A DNA stretch of 23,347 nucleotides from an uncultured Ruminococcus sp. (GCA_902797125.1 CADBRS010000023.1:1-23347), one strand, 5' to 3'. Shown: positions 15,190 through 23,260, numbered from the stretch's first letter. Notes: generated by a model not told the origin, from the sequence alone. Numbers and translations are program-made.

Positions 15190-17214
15190 ATGCATTGGTC
15201 AGAAGAAATAGCAGAAAAGATCATCGCGCGTAATCCGAATAAGGAAGAATATGTTTGCGCAGCCGGGATCAGTCCGTCCGGCTCTATCCATATCGGTAAT
15301 TTCAGAGATATCGCAACCAGTCTGTTCGTTGTGAAAGCCCTTGAAAAGAAAGGGAAAAGAGCCAGACTGCTGTTTTCTTGGGATGAGTTCGACAGATTCA
15401 GACACGTGCCGGCCAATGTGAAAGCCGTTCCGGGAAACGAAGACATGGATGAAAACGTGGGACGCCCCTATGTGGACGTGCGCAATCCTTTCAAAGATGA
15501 TCCCGCTCCGAATTATGCTAAATATTTTGAAAACGAGTTTGAACAGGCCGTGAAGCAGTTTGGAATCAAACTGGACTATCGGTATCAGGCGGATATGAAC
15601 CGTTCCGGCAAATACGCTCCGCATCTGATCACAGCCCTGAAAAAGAGGGGACAGATTTTCGATATTCTGGATTCGTTCCGGACCCAGGACGCGGAAGAAG
15701 GCGAAAGAGACAGATATTATCCGGTGGCCATCTATTGTCCCTGCTGCCGAAAGGATACCACGACGATCACCTGGATCAGTGACGACTGCACCAAGGCCAA
15801 GTATACCTGTGAATGCGGACATTCAGGCGACTGGGACTTTACCAAGGATTTCAACTGCAAACTGGCGTGGAAGATTGACTGGCCGATGCGCTGGATGTAT
15901 GAAGGTGTCGATTTTGAACCGGGAGGCAAAGATCATGCGTCTCCGACGGGATCGTATCAGACTTCCAAAGTCATTGCCAAAGAGATTTACGGCATTGAGC
16001 CTCCGCTGTTCCAGGGATACGAATTTATCGGCATCAAGGGACTGACCGGCAAAATGTCCGGATCTTCCGGACTGAATATGACTCCGGATACCCTTCTGAA
16101 GTTATATCTGCCTGAAATGATTTTGTGGCTGTATTCGAAGACCGAACCGACCAAAGCGTTTGATTTTTGCTTTGACGACGGGATCCTTCGTCAATACTTC
16201 GAATACGATAAAATGCTGACAGACTGCAGAGAGGGAACAGCCAACGAGGCCGTCCAGGCGATCATGTATAACTGTCAGATCGAAGGCAGGCAGGTTGAAA
16301 CGGTCCCGATGTCTCTGCTGGTTCAATTGGGCTCGATCGTTGATTTCAACGTGAACATGCTCGAGACCGTTTTTGCGAAGATCGGAAAGCCTTATCGCTA
16401 TGCTCAATTCGCAGACAGACTGGAAAGAGCCAAATACTGGCTGGAAGTTTGTGCGCCGGATCAGGTCAACAGACTGCGTACGACCCGAAATTTCGAAGTC
16501 TATAACGCTTTGGACGCAGACCACCAAAAAGAGATCCAGCTTCTGCATCACCTGATCAGTCAAGGCGGATATGACCTGGATGGATTGAATACAGAACTGT
16601 ATGCCATTCCCAAGGCGGTATACGGTGAAGATATCGATCCGAAAATTCTTAAAACCAAACAAGGTGAATTCTTCCAAAATGTTTACAGGCTGCTGATAGA
16701 CAAGGATAAAGGGCCGAGACTCTATCTGTTCCTTTATGCTATCGATCCCGCGAAGTACGTGGATCTGTTGGATTTTTCATATCCGCAGACCGAAGAAGAA
16801 AAAGCCGCCGAACAGCAAGCTGATGCTTGCCCGGTCGAGGCAGAGGACAAAACGTTCGGTGAGCCGGATGAAGTCAAACCGGTCAAGCCGGAAATCACGA
16901 TCGAACAATTCGAGCAGATGGATTTTAGGGTCTGTAAGATCCTCAAAGCCGAGACCGTCCGGAAATCAAGAGCCTGCCTGAAACTGACCCTGTTTGACGG
17001 GCTGAAGGAAAGAACGATCATGTCCAGCATCAAAGACTACTACAACCCCGAAGAACTCACGGGCAAAAAGATCCTGGTCATCGTCAATCTCAAACCCAAC
17101 AGGATCTGCAACGTAACGAGTGAGGGCATGTTGCTGGCAACCACGAATAACGCATGCGGGTGCAAACTCATCTTTGTGGATGATGCCGTTCCCGAAGGCA
17201 CACCGGCGCACTGA
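15190..17214 (+). CDS. lysS: class I lysyl-tRNA synthetase with C-terminal tRNA-binding domain
   Basis: Charges tRNA-Lys. The fold is class I, unrelated to the usual bacterial class II LysRS. Residues 26-37 hold GISPSGSIHIGN, the HIGH motif; KMSGSSG near residue 288 is the KMSKS loop; a zinc-ribbon-like insertion has CPCC near 183 and CECG near 210. After an acidic linker (about 537-568), residues 569-674 form an OB-fold tRNA-binding domain (EQFEQMDFRVCKILKAE, LVIVNLKPNRICNVTSEGMLLAT) of the EMAPII/Trbp111 type, as seen at the end of many MetRS. The ATG at 15190 follows GAGGAG at 6 bases; the frame is open further upstream. The symbol lysK is also used for this class. Confidence 0.93.
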   Translation: MHWSEEIAEKIIARNPNKEEYVCAAGISPSGSIHIGNFRDIATSLFVVKALEKKGKRARLLFSWDEFDRFRHVPANVKAVPGNEDMDENVGRPYVDVRNPFKDDPAPNYAKYFENEFEQAVKQFGIKLDYRYQADMNRSGKYAPHLITALKKRGQIFDILDSFRTQDAEEGERDRYYPVAIYCPCCRKDTTTITWISDDCTKAKYTCECGHSGDWDFTKDFNCKLAWKIDWPMRWMYEGVDFEPGGKDHASPTGSYQTSKVIAKEIYGIEPPLFQGYEFIGIKGLTGKMSGSSGLNMTPDTLLKLYLPEMILWLYSKTEPTKAFDFCFDDGILRQYFEYDKMLTDCREGTANEAVQAIMYNCQIEGRQVETVPMSLLVQLGSIVDFNVNMLETVFAKIGKPYRYAQFADRLERAKYWLEVCAPDQVNRLRTTRNFEVYNALDADHQKEIQLLHHLISQGGYDLDGLNTELYAIPKAVYGEDIDPKILKTKQGEFFQNVYRLLIDKDKGPRLYLFLYAIDPAKYVDLLDFSYPQTEEEKAAEQQADACPVEAEDKTFGEPDEVKPVKPEITIEQFEQMDFRVCKILKAETVRKSRACLKLTLFDGLKERTIMSSIKDYYNPEELTGKKILVIVNLKPNRICNVTSEGMLLATTNNACGCKLIFVDDAVPEGTPAH

Positions 17215-17241
17215 TTCCCGCATTCCAACATGTAAATTTAA

Positions 17242-17294
17242 AAGCCGCATACAAGAAAGGATCCGTTCCAATCTTATATGCGGCTTGTTTTATG
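17242..17294. terminator. bidirectional terminator between lysS and the TIR-like gene
   Basis: AAGCCGCATA (17242-17251) pairs with TATGCGGCTT (17277-17286), a 10-bp stem with a 25-base loop. T-rich sequence follows on both strands (GTTTT on plus, TTAAATTT on minus), so it can serve both convergent units. Confidence 0.75.
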
Positions 17295-17306
17295 GATCAA
17301 AAATAT

Positions 17307-18158
17307 TCACGGGGATTCAAGAAGTGCGGTCATTTTCTGAACCGTTGAAGCGGCCTGCTCATCAGAAGAGGGTGCAGCAGCTGCATTTTCACCGGATTCC
17401 GAAGCCAACGAAAAAGACAAACAGTAGATAATCCGCTCAATGACTGCGTCCAGGTTGTTTCCCATGTACAGCGCCCCGTTCGTAAATTGGAGCGCAGTCA
17501 ACGACTGAGGCAACGTGTCCGGCCACTCAAAACCAGGGAGGAGAACGGAAAAAATGTTCTTTTCAGCCTGAAGACAATAGCCCAGTTCTTCTTGCAGCTG
17601 CAGGTCGTTTCTGGGATCGGATTTGTTTGCAGGGAGCAGGCAACCTGGTGTCAGCAGTGCCAGGATGTCCGAGGACTGGTCAAGTAACGTATAGAATCCG
17701 CATTCTTTGACAGCAGGGGTCAACGTGATGTTGTCAGTCACGACCGTATAGCCCATGGCAGTCAGTCTCTCATATAGCATGGTCGCGAGAGGGATGGCAG
17801 TCTGGTTGGCGGCCGTGATGAAAATCTGCTGCAAAGAATCAGAGTTTTCTTTTTCGTTTTCTTTCTTTAATTCGGCCAGGCGAGACATCTCAAGTTCCTC
17901 GGCTTCTTTGGTCGATGTCTCCCGGATCTCGTCATCGACGAGCAAACCAAGATAACGGAAGAAAATCGTCATCGTCAAAGAACCGGACAAAGCCCCGATC
18001 AAAGAAAAGAAAGTGCCCGCAACAATGCAGATAATTTCTGAAAAGATGGCCAACGCTACCCGATGAGACCGGAGACCGAGTACAAAAGGCAGAAGGCCAA
18101 ACAGCAATCCGGCAAAGAAACCGGGGCCGTACGTGACAAACAGTTCAGCAAAAGTCAT
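17307..18158 (-). CDS. membrane-anchored TIR-like domain protein
   Basis: A 283-residue protein. Residues 8-74 are hydrophobic and form two or three membrane helices. Residues 75-108 are a charged, coiled-coil-like segment (EIRETSTKEAEELEMSRLAE). Residues about 110-245 look like a TIR fold: QIFITAANQ as the first strand, LATMLYERLTAMGYTVVTDN, SSDILALLTPG, then LQLQEELGYCL with E190/E191 where the TIR NADase glutamate is expected, FSVLLPGFEWPDTLP and ALYM. The usual box 2 glycine after the second strand is not clear, so this is a divergent member. The start codon overlaps the stop of the 70-residue gene (ATGA). Effector or signalling function is inferred, not shown; a STIR/SEFIR-like or inactive domain is the alternative. 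Confidence 0.55.
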   Translation of the reverse strand: MTFAELFVTYGPGFFAGLLFGLLPFVLGLRSHRVALAIFSEIICIVAGTFFSLIGALSGSLTMTIFFRYLGLLVDDEIRETSTKEAEELEMSRLAELKKENEKENSDSLQQIFITAANQTAIPLATMLYERLTAMGYTVVTDNITLTPAVKECGFYTLLDQSSDILALLTPGCLLPANKSDPRNDLQLQEELGYCLQAEKNIFSVLLPGFEWPDTLPQSLTALQFTNGALYMGNNLDAVIERIIYCLSFSLASESGENAAAAPSSDEQAASTVQKMTALLESP

Positions 18159-18367
18159 TCTTCGCCTTCCAAAACAGACAGGATCTCATTGACGGTATCG
18201 TTGACGTTGTCAACAGCTTCGACCAACTCGTCATTGTTGTTTTCGTTAACGATTTCTCCCAGCAGATCGGTCGTTTTCTCCTGAGAATCGTTCAAACGGT
18301 CCAACGAAACCAGTACACTGTTCAACAGTTCTTTAATGTCTTTCAGCAATTCAATCATTTCGTCCAT
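18155..18367 (-). CDS. small acidic coiled-coil protein
   Basis: A 70-residue protein with heptad-spaced leucines, isoleucines and valines over nearly its whole length (MDEMIELLKDIKELLNSVL, then VEAVDNVNDTVNEILSVLE), strongly acidic and without cysteine or membrane segment. GGAGGT lies 5 bases before the ATG, and the stop overlaps the next start by four bases, so it is a real gene. I recognise no family. It lies 18 bases after the surface-protein gene and is coupled to the TIR-like gene; a scaffold or oligomerisation partner of the coiled-coil part of the TIR-like protein is a reasonable guess. Confidence 0.8.
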   Translation of the reverse strand: MDEMIELLKDIKELLNSVLVSLDRLNDSQEKTTDLLGEIVNENNNDELVEAVDNVNDTVNEILSVLEGEE

Positions 18368-18385
18368 GGCAAACCTCCCATGACA

Positions 18386-20350
18386 TCAGTTCCAATCGTA
18401 TTCGCCTTCCAGTACATCCGTGCCCAGCGAGCAGGAGTAGACCCAGTAGATCTCATCTCCGTCCTGACAGATGTAACTGCCGCAGCCTGTTGAAGGCTGG
18501 ATCCCGTTCACAACGTAGACCCACCCGGAAAGATCTCCGCAATCCATCTCATGCAGGCCGGCAATCGCTTCAACATAGGCCCCGGTCTTGCTGCCTCGAT
18601 GGATGGTCAGGATCCCGGCACGGCGCGTGGCGGTATCCAAAACATCCCAAACGGAAGTCGAATCGGTGATCTCTACCGTTGTTCTCGGAAGAATTATACC
18701 ATCTTCAGGCAAATCAATCAATAGGTTATAGGGAAGAGCATTATAGCAGCGGATCTCTATGGTTACAGATTTTGTTTTGGGTTGGCTCTCCGAACCGGGA
18801 TCGGTTTGAGCGGTCTCCGTAGCGGATCCGTCAGTCTCTGCCTGAGACGGCGCAAAATGCTGATCAACACTTTCTATGTTGACGAACAGAATGATCGCGG
18901 TCACGGCGGCTGCCGTGATCAGCAGAATCGGGAGTATCCTTTTGAGATTGGCATGATGTGTCAGGAACAAAATCAATACAGACAATGCGCCGAGCAGGCC
19001 GACGCCTCCGACTAACACCCACTTCCAGACAGGCTGTGAACCTTTTGAAGAGCCGGAATGAGTTTCACTTTCGGCCGTAGATACTGTATCCGAATCCCGA
19101 ACGGTTTCGGTTTCGGGTTCCAAAACTGTTTTCGTTTCGGACTCCCGGTCCGGATCCGTTTGGGAATCCGATTCACGGTCTCTTTCCGATTCGGACTCGG
19201 GCTCATGCAGCGACTCTGTCGAAGATTCCTGACCGGACTCAGATGAGCCTGCTTCTGATTCGGATTCAGGCTCTTTGTCTGTTTCGGTTTCCGAGTTTTT
19301 CAAAGTTTCGGTTTGAGTTTCAGCGAGTTGGGTGTCGCTTTCTTTGGCAGATTCTGTTTCTGTCCCTGTTTCTGTTTCCTGCGGTCCGGGCGATTCAAAA
19401 TCGAAAATGGACCCTGCTCCTTTGGTAAAGGAAGCATATGCACTCAGCGCATGCAGAGCCTGATAGGTCGCAATCGCGTTTTCCTCTCCTCCTGCCAAAT
19501 GGGAAAAAGAGCCGTTTTCTTTGGCATAGGCATAAAACGCCGAGATCACGTCCGGATAACCGTCGGATTCAAAAAATGTCTTCGGGTCAATATTTAATGA
19601 ACAGAGCGCGATGATGACCTGAGCCGTGCTTTCTGAGTTGGCCTGCCCGAAAAAGTTGGCAAACGAACCGTTGGATTGACGTTTCGATTTGAGCAGGTTC
19701 AACGCCCCCTCGATGGCCGGCGCAACAGTCGATCTGTCTTTGTATTTGGCCAATGAAGTCAGCGCAAGAGCGGTCGTATCTACATCAGAAGGCATTTTGC
19801 CCGTCATCGACCAACCGCCGTCTTCCAGTTGCTGGTTTAGCAGGTAAGCCAGCATGTCCTCTCTGCCCGAACAGGTGTAGTTGCGGGAATCTGCCAGCAG
19901 CAGCCCGTAAATGTATGTATACAGATTGCCCTTGCCGGCATGGGAGGCCAGGACGCCTGCGATGTAGTCGCTGTTTTCTTCGGGGGCAATAGCGCTGAGA
20001 ACCAAAGCCATTCTGCAATTGTCAGTTGCTTTGCCGTCCGTCAAAGCGGCCGTTGATTCGACATATTCGGAAAGGAGCAGAGCATATGCTGACAAATCTT
20101 TTCCCGAGTGTACAGTCGCGTAGCCGAAAGCCAGCCAGTCGAGGTTTCCGGAAGGCTCTGTAGCCGAATTGAGTATGTCCGGAAGGTTTTGGGACGACAG
20201 CAAAGCGTCGATCCGCTGATCGACTGAGTTCGGTTGAGCGAACAGGGTGAACGAACCGACGACGATCGACAGCAGCAAGACCAAGGCCAAGAAACAGCTC
20301 AACAAAGCCTTGCGATGATTATGAAGTTGTTGATTTGTTTCGTGTCTCAT
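18386..20350 (-). CDS. surface protein with transcobalamin-like architecture (alpha/alpha barrel repeats plus DUF4430-like domain)
   Basis: A 654-residue envelope protein. Order: signal-like helix 17-38; helical repeats of the terpenoid-cyclase/prenyltransferase type (about 70-310) with EDGGW near 177, SNGSF near 226 and ENGSF near 278 at the repeat turns; Ser/Glu/Thr-rich linker 320-439; two membrane helices (441-463, 471-490) split by a short basic turn; a second Thr-rich spacer; and residues about 527-645 resembling DUF4430 (SVWDVLDTA, GWVYVVNG, GDEIYWVYS). An alpha6/alpha6 domain plus a DUF4430-type beta domain is the layout of intrinsic factor and transcobalamin, so ligand binding, perhaps of a corrinoid, is possible. 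With the hairpin, both domains would face outside. GAGG is 10 bases from the ATG. Confidence 0.75.
   Translation of the reverse strand: MRHETNQQLHNHRKALLSCFLALVLLLSIVVGSFTLFAQPNSVDQRIDALLSSQNLPDILNSATEPSGNLDWLAFGYATVHSGKDLSAYALLLSEYVESTAALTDGKATDNCRMALVLSAIAPEENSDYIAGVLASHAGKGNLYTYIYGLLLADSRNYTCSGREDMLAYLLNQQLEDGGWSMTGKMPSDVDTTALALTSLAKYKDRSTVAPAIEGALNLLKSKRQSNGSFANFFGQANSESTAQVIIALCSLNIDPKTFFESDGYPDVISAFYAYAKENGSFSHLAGGEENAIATYQALHALSAYASFTKGAGSIFDFESPGPQETETGTETESAKESDTQLAETQTETLKNSETETDKEPESESEAGSSESGQESSTESLHEPESESERDRESDSQTDPDRESETKTVLEPETETVRDSDTVSTAESETHSGSSKGSQPVWKWVLVGGVGLLGALSVLILFLTHHANLKRILPILLITAAAVTAIILFVNIESVDQHFAPSQAETDGSATETAQTDPGSESQPKTKSVTIEIRCYNALPYNLLIDLPEDGIILPRTTVEITDSTSVWDVLDTATRRAGILTIHRGSKTGAYVEAIAGLHEMDCGDLSGWVYVVNGIQPSTGCGSYICQDGDEIYWVYSCSLGTDVLEGEYDWN
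19034..19393 (-). repeat. Ser/Glu/Thr low-complexity coding repeat
   Basis: Encodes residues 320-439 of the surface protein, built mostly of SE, TE and DRES-type short units. The DNA is an irregular array of TCCGAATC/GACTCGG-like words, prone to slippage. It resembles the shorter stretch in secE. Confidence 0.8.
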
Positions 20351-20358
20351 GATACAAT
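20330..20358 (+). promoter_or_regulatory. promoter of the two-helix membrane protein gene
   Basis: TTGATT (20330-20335), 17-base spacer and TACAAT (20353-20358) on the plus strand, 31 bases before the ATG at 20390. The -35 box lies inside the first codons of the divergent surface-protein gene. Confidence 0.65.
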
Positions 20359-20389
20359 TACCTCATGTGAATGCGGAGGGTGAAGGAAT

Positions 20390-20914
20390 ATGGATATAAA
20401 CTACACATATCATCCGAACTTGAATAAATCCAAGCCCCGGATCATGACGGGCCTGATCGCACTGATCGGATTGGCGTTGCTTTTTTCGGCATCTTTTTTG
20501 CCTTATCCCGCCATCTGGCAGGGCGTCGCGATCTGCATGCTGGCCATCGCGGTCTATTTTGCCGCACATTATCTGCTGACGGATTTCACATATTCCATTG
20601 AAACGAGCCAACAGGGGTTTGACGAAGAAGAACCGGTAGAGACCCACGATTTCATCATTCTTCGAAACGGCAGGATGGCCGCCCGCATCGGAATGACTGC
20701 CATCGTCAAAATTGAGTGGGAGACTCCGGAAAACAAAAAGGTCAAATCCGGCACGCGGATCTTCAATTATTTCTCCGAATGGGGGCCGACCCGGATCTGT
20801 CGGGTGACATATCTGGACACGTCTCTTGAAAACGGGGAACCGGTCTTGATCCGTTTTTTGAGCGACGACACATTGTTCGGATATATTGAATCGCTGATCG
20901 GCACTCAAGCGTAA
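20390..20914 (+). CDS. two-helix membrane protein of unknown function
   Basis: A 174-residue protein that I do not assign to a family. It has a short polar N terminus, two membrane helices (about 18-37 and 42-63) and a cytoplasmic beta-rich domain (about 65-170) with an acidic DEEEPVETHDF loop and a final amphipathic helix (TLFGYIESLIG). The layout resembles bacterial PH-like membrane proteins, but no signature settles it. GGAGGG lies 9 bases before the ATG. It is divergent from the surface-protein operon with only 39 bases between the start codons, so the two may be regulated together. A terminator follows the stop. Confidence 0.8.
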   Translation: MDINYTYHPNLNKSKPRIMTGLIALIGLALLFSASFLPYPAIWQGVAICMLAIAVYFAAHYLLTDFTYSIETSQQGFDEEEPVETHDFIILRNGRMAARIGMTAIVKIEWETPENKKVKSGTRIFNYFSEWGPTRICRVTYLDTSLENGEPVLIRFLSDDTLFGYIESLIGTQA

Positions 20915-20925
20915 AAACAGAAAAC

Positions 20926-20963
20926 AAGCGAAGGAGCAGGAGAACTGATTCCTTCGCTTTTTT
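20926..20963. terminator. terminator between the two-helix protein gene and gtrA-like gene
   Basis: AAGCGAAGGA (20926-20935) pairs with TCCTTCGCTT (20950-20959), a 10-bp stem with a 14-base loop, followed by a T run to 20963. Good on the plus strand; on the minus strand it is followed by GTTTTC and may also end the gtrA-like gene. Confidence 0.82.
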
Positions 20964-21571
20964 CAAGACGGGTCATCCTGCGAAGAGTCTTCTGGGGAAT
21001 CAGTCTCGGGTTCAGCCTCCGGGGCAACGCTTTCTTCCTGATCGGCCTTTTTGGCCTTGGGCTTGAAAACGAACCCTTTGCTGATGAAATAATTAAGAAT
21101 GACAACAACGATAGACGATATGATTTTTGCAATCAATTCCGCATTGATGTTGATCTCTTTGCCAAACACGACAAGCGTCCACTGTGCAGAATCCAAAAGG
21201 GCAGTCAGCAAAAGAACCAGCAGGTATGTCAGGATCAAATCGAGCCCGAAAGTGGCCAAACGGGTCGCTGAAAACTTAAGTAATTGAGGCCAAAATGTTC
21301 CCGGGCCTTTGTCGGCTTTCTGAAACACCCACTTCCGGTTGGTGGAAAAGGCGACCAGAACGGCAGTGACCCACTGTAAGACTTGCGCCGTGAAATAGAG
21401 GACAAGATAGGGGATGCTGTCAACGTCTGCCAGATCAACATGAAATGCCGAACGTCCCACAATGAAGGTCAGTTCATAGACGGCCATGGAGCTGAGCGTG
21501 GTCAAAACGCCGAAAGCCATGTAAGAAAGACCCTCACGGTGCTTTTTGATAAAACTAACGAATTTGCTCAT
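20963..21571 (-). CDS. GtrA-like four-helix membrane protein
   Basis: A 202-residue protein of the GtrA family, small integral membrane proteins linked to moving lipid-linked sugars or to cell-wall polysaccharide synthesis. Seen: SYMAFGVLTTLSSMAVYELT as the first helix, a second helix followed by the family hallmark FSTNRKWVF, a third helix with TRLATFGLDLILTYLL, and a fourth helix ending ILNYFISKGFVF. The last 30 residues are an acidic, Pro/Ser-rich tail (EAEPETDSPEDSSQDDPS). The ATG at 21571 lies just inside the 3' end of the window's cysS operon: it starts 5 bases after the cysS stop with AAGGG 9 bases ahead. The partner glycosyltransferase is not in this window. Confidence 0.85.
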   Translation of the reverse strand: MSKFVSFIKKHREGLSYMAFGVLTTLSSMAVYELTFIVGRSAFHVDLADVDSIPYLVLYFTAQVLQWVTAVLVAFSTNRKWVFQKADKGPGTFWPQLLKFSATRLATFGLDLILTYLLVLLLTALLDSAQWTLVVFGKEININAELIAKIISSIVVVILNYFISKGFVFKPKAKKADQEESVAPEAEPETDSPEDSSQDDPS

Positions 21572-21576
21572 GCAGT

Positions 21577-23016
21577 TCAACCCTTGATCTGGAACGTCGT
21601 GCCTTCTTTGGAATCGATCAAAACGACGCCTTTTTCCGCCAAGTCGTTCCGAATGGCATCTGCAGTTGCATAATCTTTATTCTTTTTTGCGTCGGCACGC
21701 TTTTGGATCTGCTCCTGAATGTACGCAATGAACGGGTCGTCCGAAGCGGGCGTTTCCGCGGAGACGTCTTTCTCAGACTGCCTCTTTTTGGCGGAAGCAA
21801 CCAGGTCCAGACACAGGACCTGATCAAAGTCGTTCAGAGCTGCGATCTTGGTCGCATCGTTGACATTGGCTTTCAGCACGTCGTAAACAGCGGTGACGGC
21901 CAGGGAAGAATTCAAGTCATTGTCCAGAGCTGCAACAAAGGCACGCTTGAATTCATCCAGCGCGACGTTGTCGACCGGCTCCTTGGTGTCCAGATCGAGC
22001 TGGGCGACCCGACCGATCAGCTTGTCATATGTTTTTGCTGCATTGTCCAGGTTTTCCCAAGAGAAGACCAGGATCTTTCTGTAATGGGATTGCAGGCAGA
22101 ACAACCGATATGCCAGCGGGTCATAACCCTTTTCTTCCAGAAGAGAAACGGTCAGGAACTCGCCCGACGATTTGCTCATCTTGCCCGCATTGGTGTTCAG
22201 ATGCAGGACGTGCATCCAGTAATTGCACCATTTGTGCCCCAGATATGCCTCGCACTGAGCGATTTCGTTCGTGTGGTGCGGGAAGGCGTTGTCGATCCCT
22301 CCGCAATGGATATCCAAGCGCTCGCCCAGATGCTTCATGCTGATGCAGGAACATTCGATGTGCCAGCCCGGATAGCCTCGGCCCCACGGAGAATCCCAGT
22401 TCAACTCCTGTCCGTCGAATTTGGACTTGGTGAACCAGAGGACGAAGTCCGCCTTGTTCTTTTTGTTCGAATCGGCTTCGACGCCTTCGCGGACGCCAAC
22501 TTCCAGATCTTCTTCCGTAAAGCCGTGGAAAACATAATATTGGGAAAGTTTTGATGTGTCGAAATAAATATTGCCGCCCGCTGCATAAGCATACCCTGTC
22601 TCCAGCAGTTTGCTGATGACCCGAATGAAATCGTCGATGCAATGTGTGGCAGGTTCGATGACGTCGGGCATACGGATATGCAGTTTCTCACAGTCAGCAA
22701 AAAACGCCTTGGTGTAGAAATCTGCGATCTCCATCACGGTCTTGTGCTCTCTGCGGGCACCTTTCAGCATTTTATCTTCACCGGTATCTGCGTCTGAAGT
22801 CAGATGGCCTACGTCTGTGATGTTCATCACGCGTTTGACATCATATCCGCTATAGCGAAGATATCTGTCGAGGATGTCTTCCATGATGTAGGTGCGCAGA
22901 TTGCCGATATGGGCAAAATGATATACTGTCGGGCCGCAGGTGTACATGCTGACATGACCGGGCACGACGGGAACAAATTCTTCTTTCCTGTGAGAGAGGG
23001 AATTATATATAAACAT
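21577..23016 (-). CDS. cysS: cysteinyl-tRNA synthetase
   Basis: Charges tRNA-Cys; class I synthetase with zinc in the active site. Seen: MYTCGPTVYHFAHIGN with zinc ligand C27 and HIGN at 36-39, WHIECSCISM with C222, the HHTNE zinc motif at 247-251, and KMSKS at 279-283. A DALR helical domain and a short C-terminal domain follow (ADAIRNDLAEKGV). Length 479 residues, normal. The ATG at 23016 is supported by AAGGAGT 9 bases before it; the frame is open to 23064 but without a better site. No T-box is seen in the leader. It is first in an operon with the gtrA-like gene. Confidence 0.96.
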   Translation of the reverse strand: MFIYNSLSHRKEEFVPVVPGHVSMYTCGPTVYHFAHIGNLRTYIMEDILDRYLRYSGYDVKRVMNITDVGHLTSDADTGEDKMLKGARREHKTVMEIADFYTKAFFADCEKLHIRMPDVIEPATHCIDDFIRVISKLLETGYAYAAGGNIYFDTSKLSQYYVFHGFTEEDLEVGVREGVEADSNKKNKADFVLWFTKSKFDGQELNWDSPWGRGYPGWHIECSCISMKHLGERLDIHCGGIDNAFPHHTNEIAQCEAYLGHKWCNYWMHVLHLNTNAGKMSKSSGEFLTVSLLEEKGYDPLAYRLFCLQSHYRKILVFSWENLDNAAKTYDKLIGRVAQLDLDTKEPVDNVALDEFKRAFVAALDNDLNSSLAVTAVYDVLKANVNDATKIAALNDFDQVLCLDLVASAKKRQSEKDVSAETPASDDPFIAYIQEQIQKRADAKKNKDYATADAIRNDLAEKGVVLIDSKEGTTFQIKG

Positions 23017-23105
23017 AGGTAGTGTACTCCTTGTTGGCAAGAGCAGGTTCCCTGATTGACACAACGGGTTGGTCCGATACGTCTTTTAAACGCAACGACC
23101 ACGGC

Positions 23106-23135
23106 AGTATAGCATATATACCGGGAAACTGTCAA
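23106..23135 (-). promoter_or_regulatory. promoter of cysS
   Basis: On the minus strand TTGACA (23130-23135), an 18-base spacer and TATACT (23106-23111). The start codon is about 90 bases further on; the leader holds no T-box signature or terminator hairpin that I can see. Confidence 0.78.
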
Positions 23136-23197
23136 GGATAGATTCCAAAGGACAAAAAGGCTGGGGTCAGACGGTCGGAGGATTTCTTAAAAAAGGG

Positions 23198-23226
23198 TTG
23201 ACAACAGAGCGGTCCTTTGATAAAAT
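23198..23226 (+). promoter_or_regulatory. promoter of tRNA-Ser
   Basis: TTGACA (23198-23203), 17-base spacer and TAAAAT (23221-23226) on the plus strand, 34 bases before the tRNA. It is divergent from the cysS promoter. Confidence 0.85.
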
Positions 23227-23260
23227 AAGTGGCGCGAGAGATGCAATGGCCACTCGCTAT

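Noticed and set aside
14980..15195. Upstream extension of holA
   Set aside because: The extra 72 codons cross the holA promoter and overlap the lysS start on the other strand; the ATG at 14979 has a strong ribosome binding site.
19034..19393. CRISPR-like or tandem repeat array
   Set aside because: The repeats are irregular, in frame and encode Ser/Glu units; no constant repeat and spacer lengths.
23017..23160. Possible T-box leader of cysS
   Set aside because: cysS in Bacillota is often T-box controlled, but the leader is about 85 bases, with no T-box consensus or terminator/antiterminator pair.
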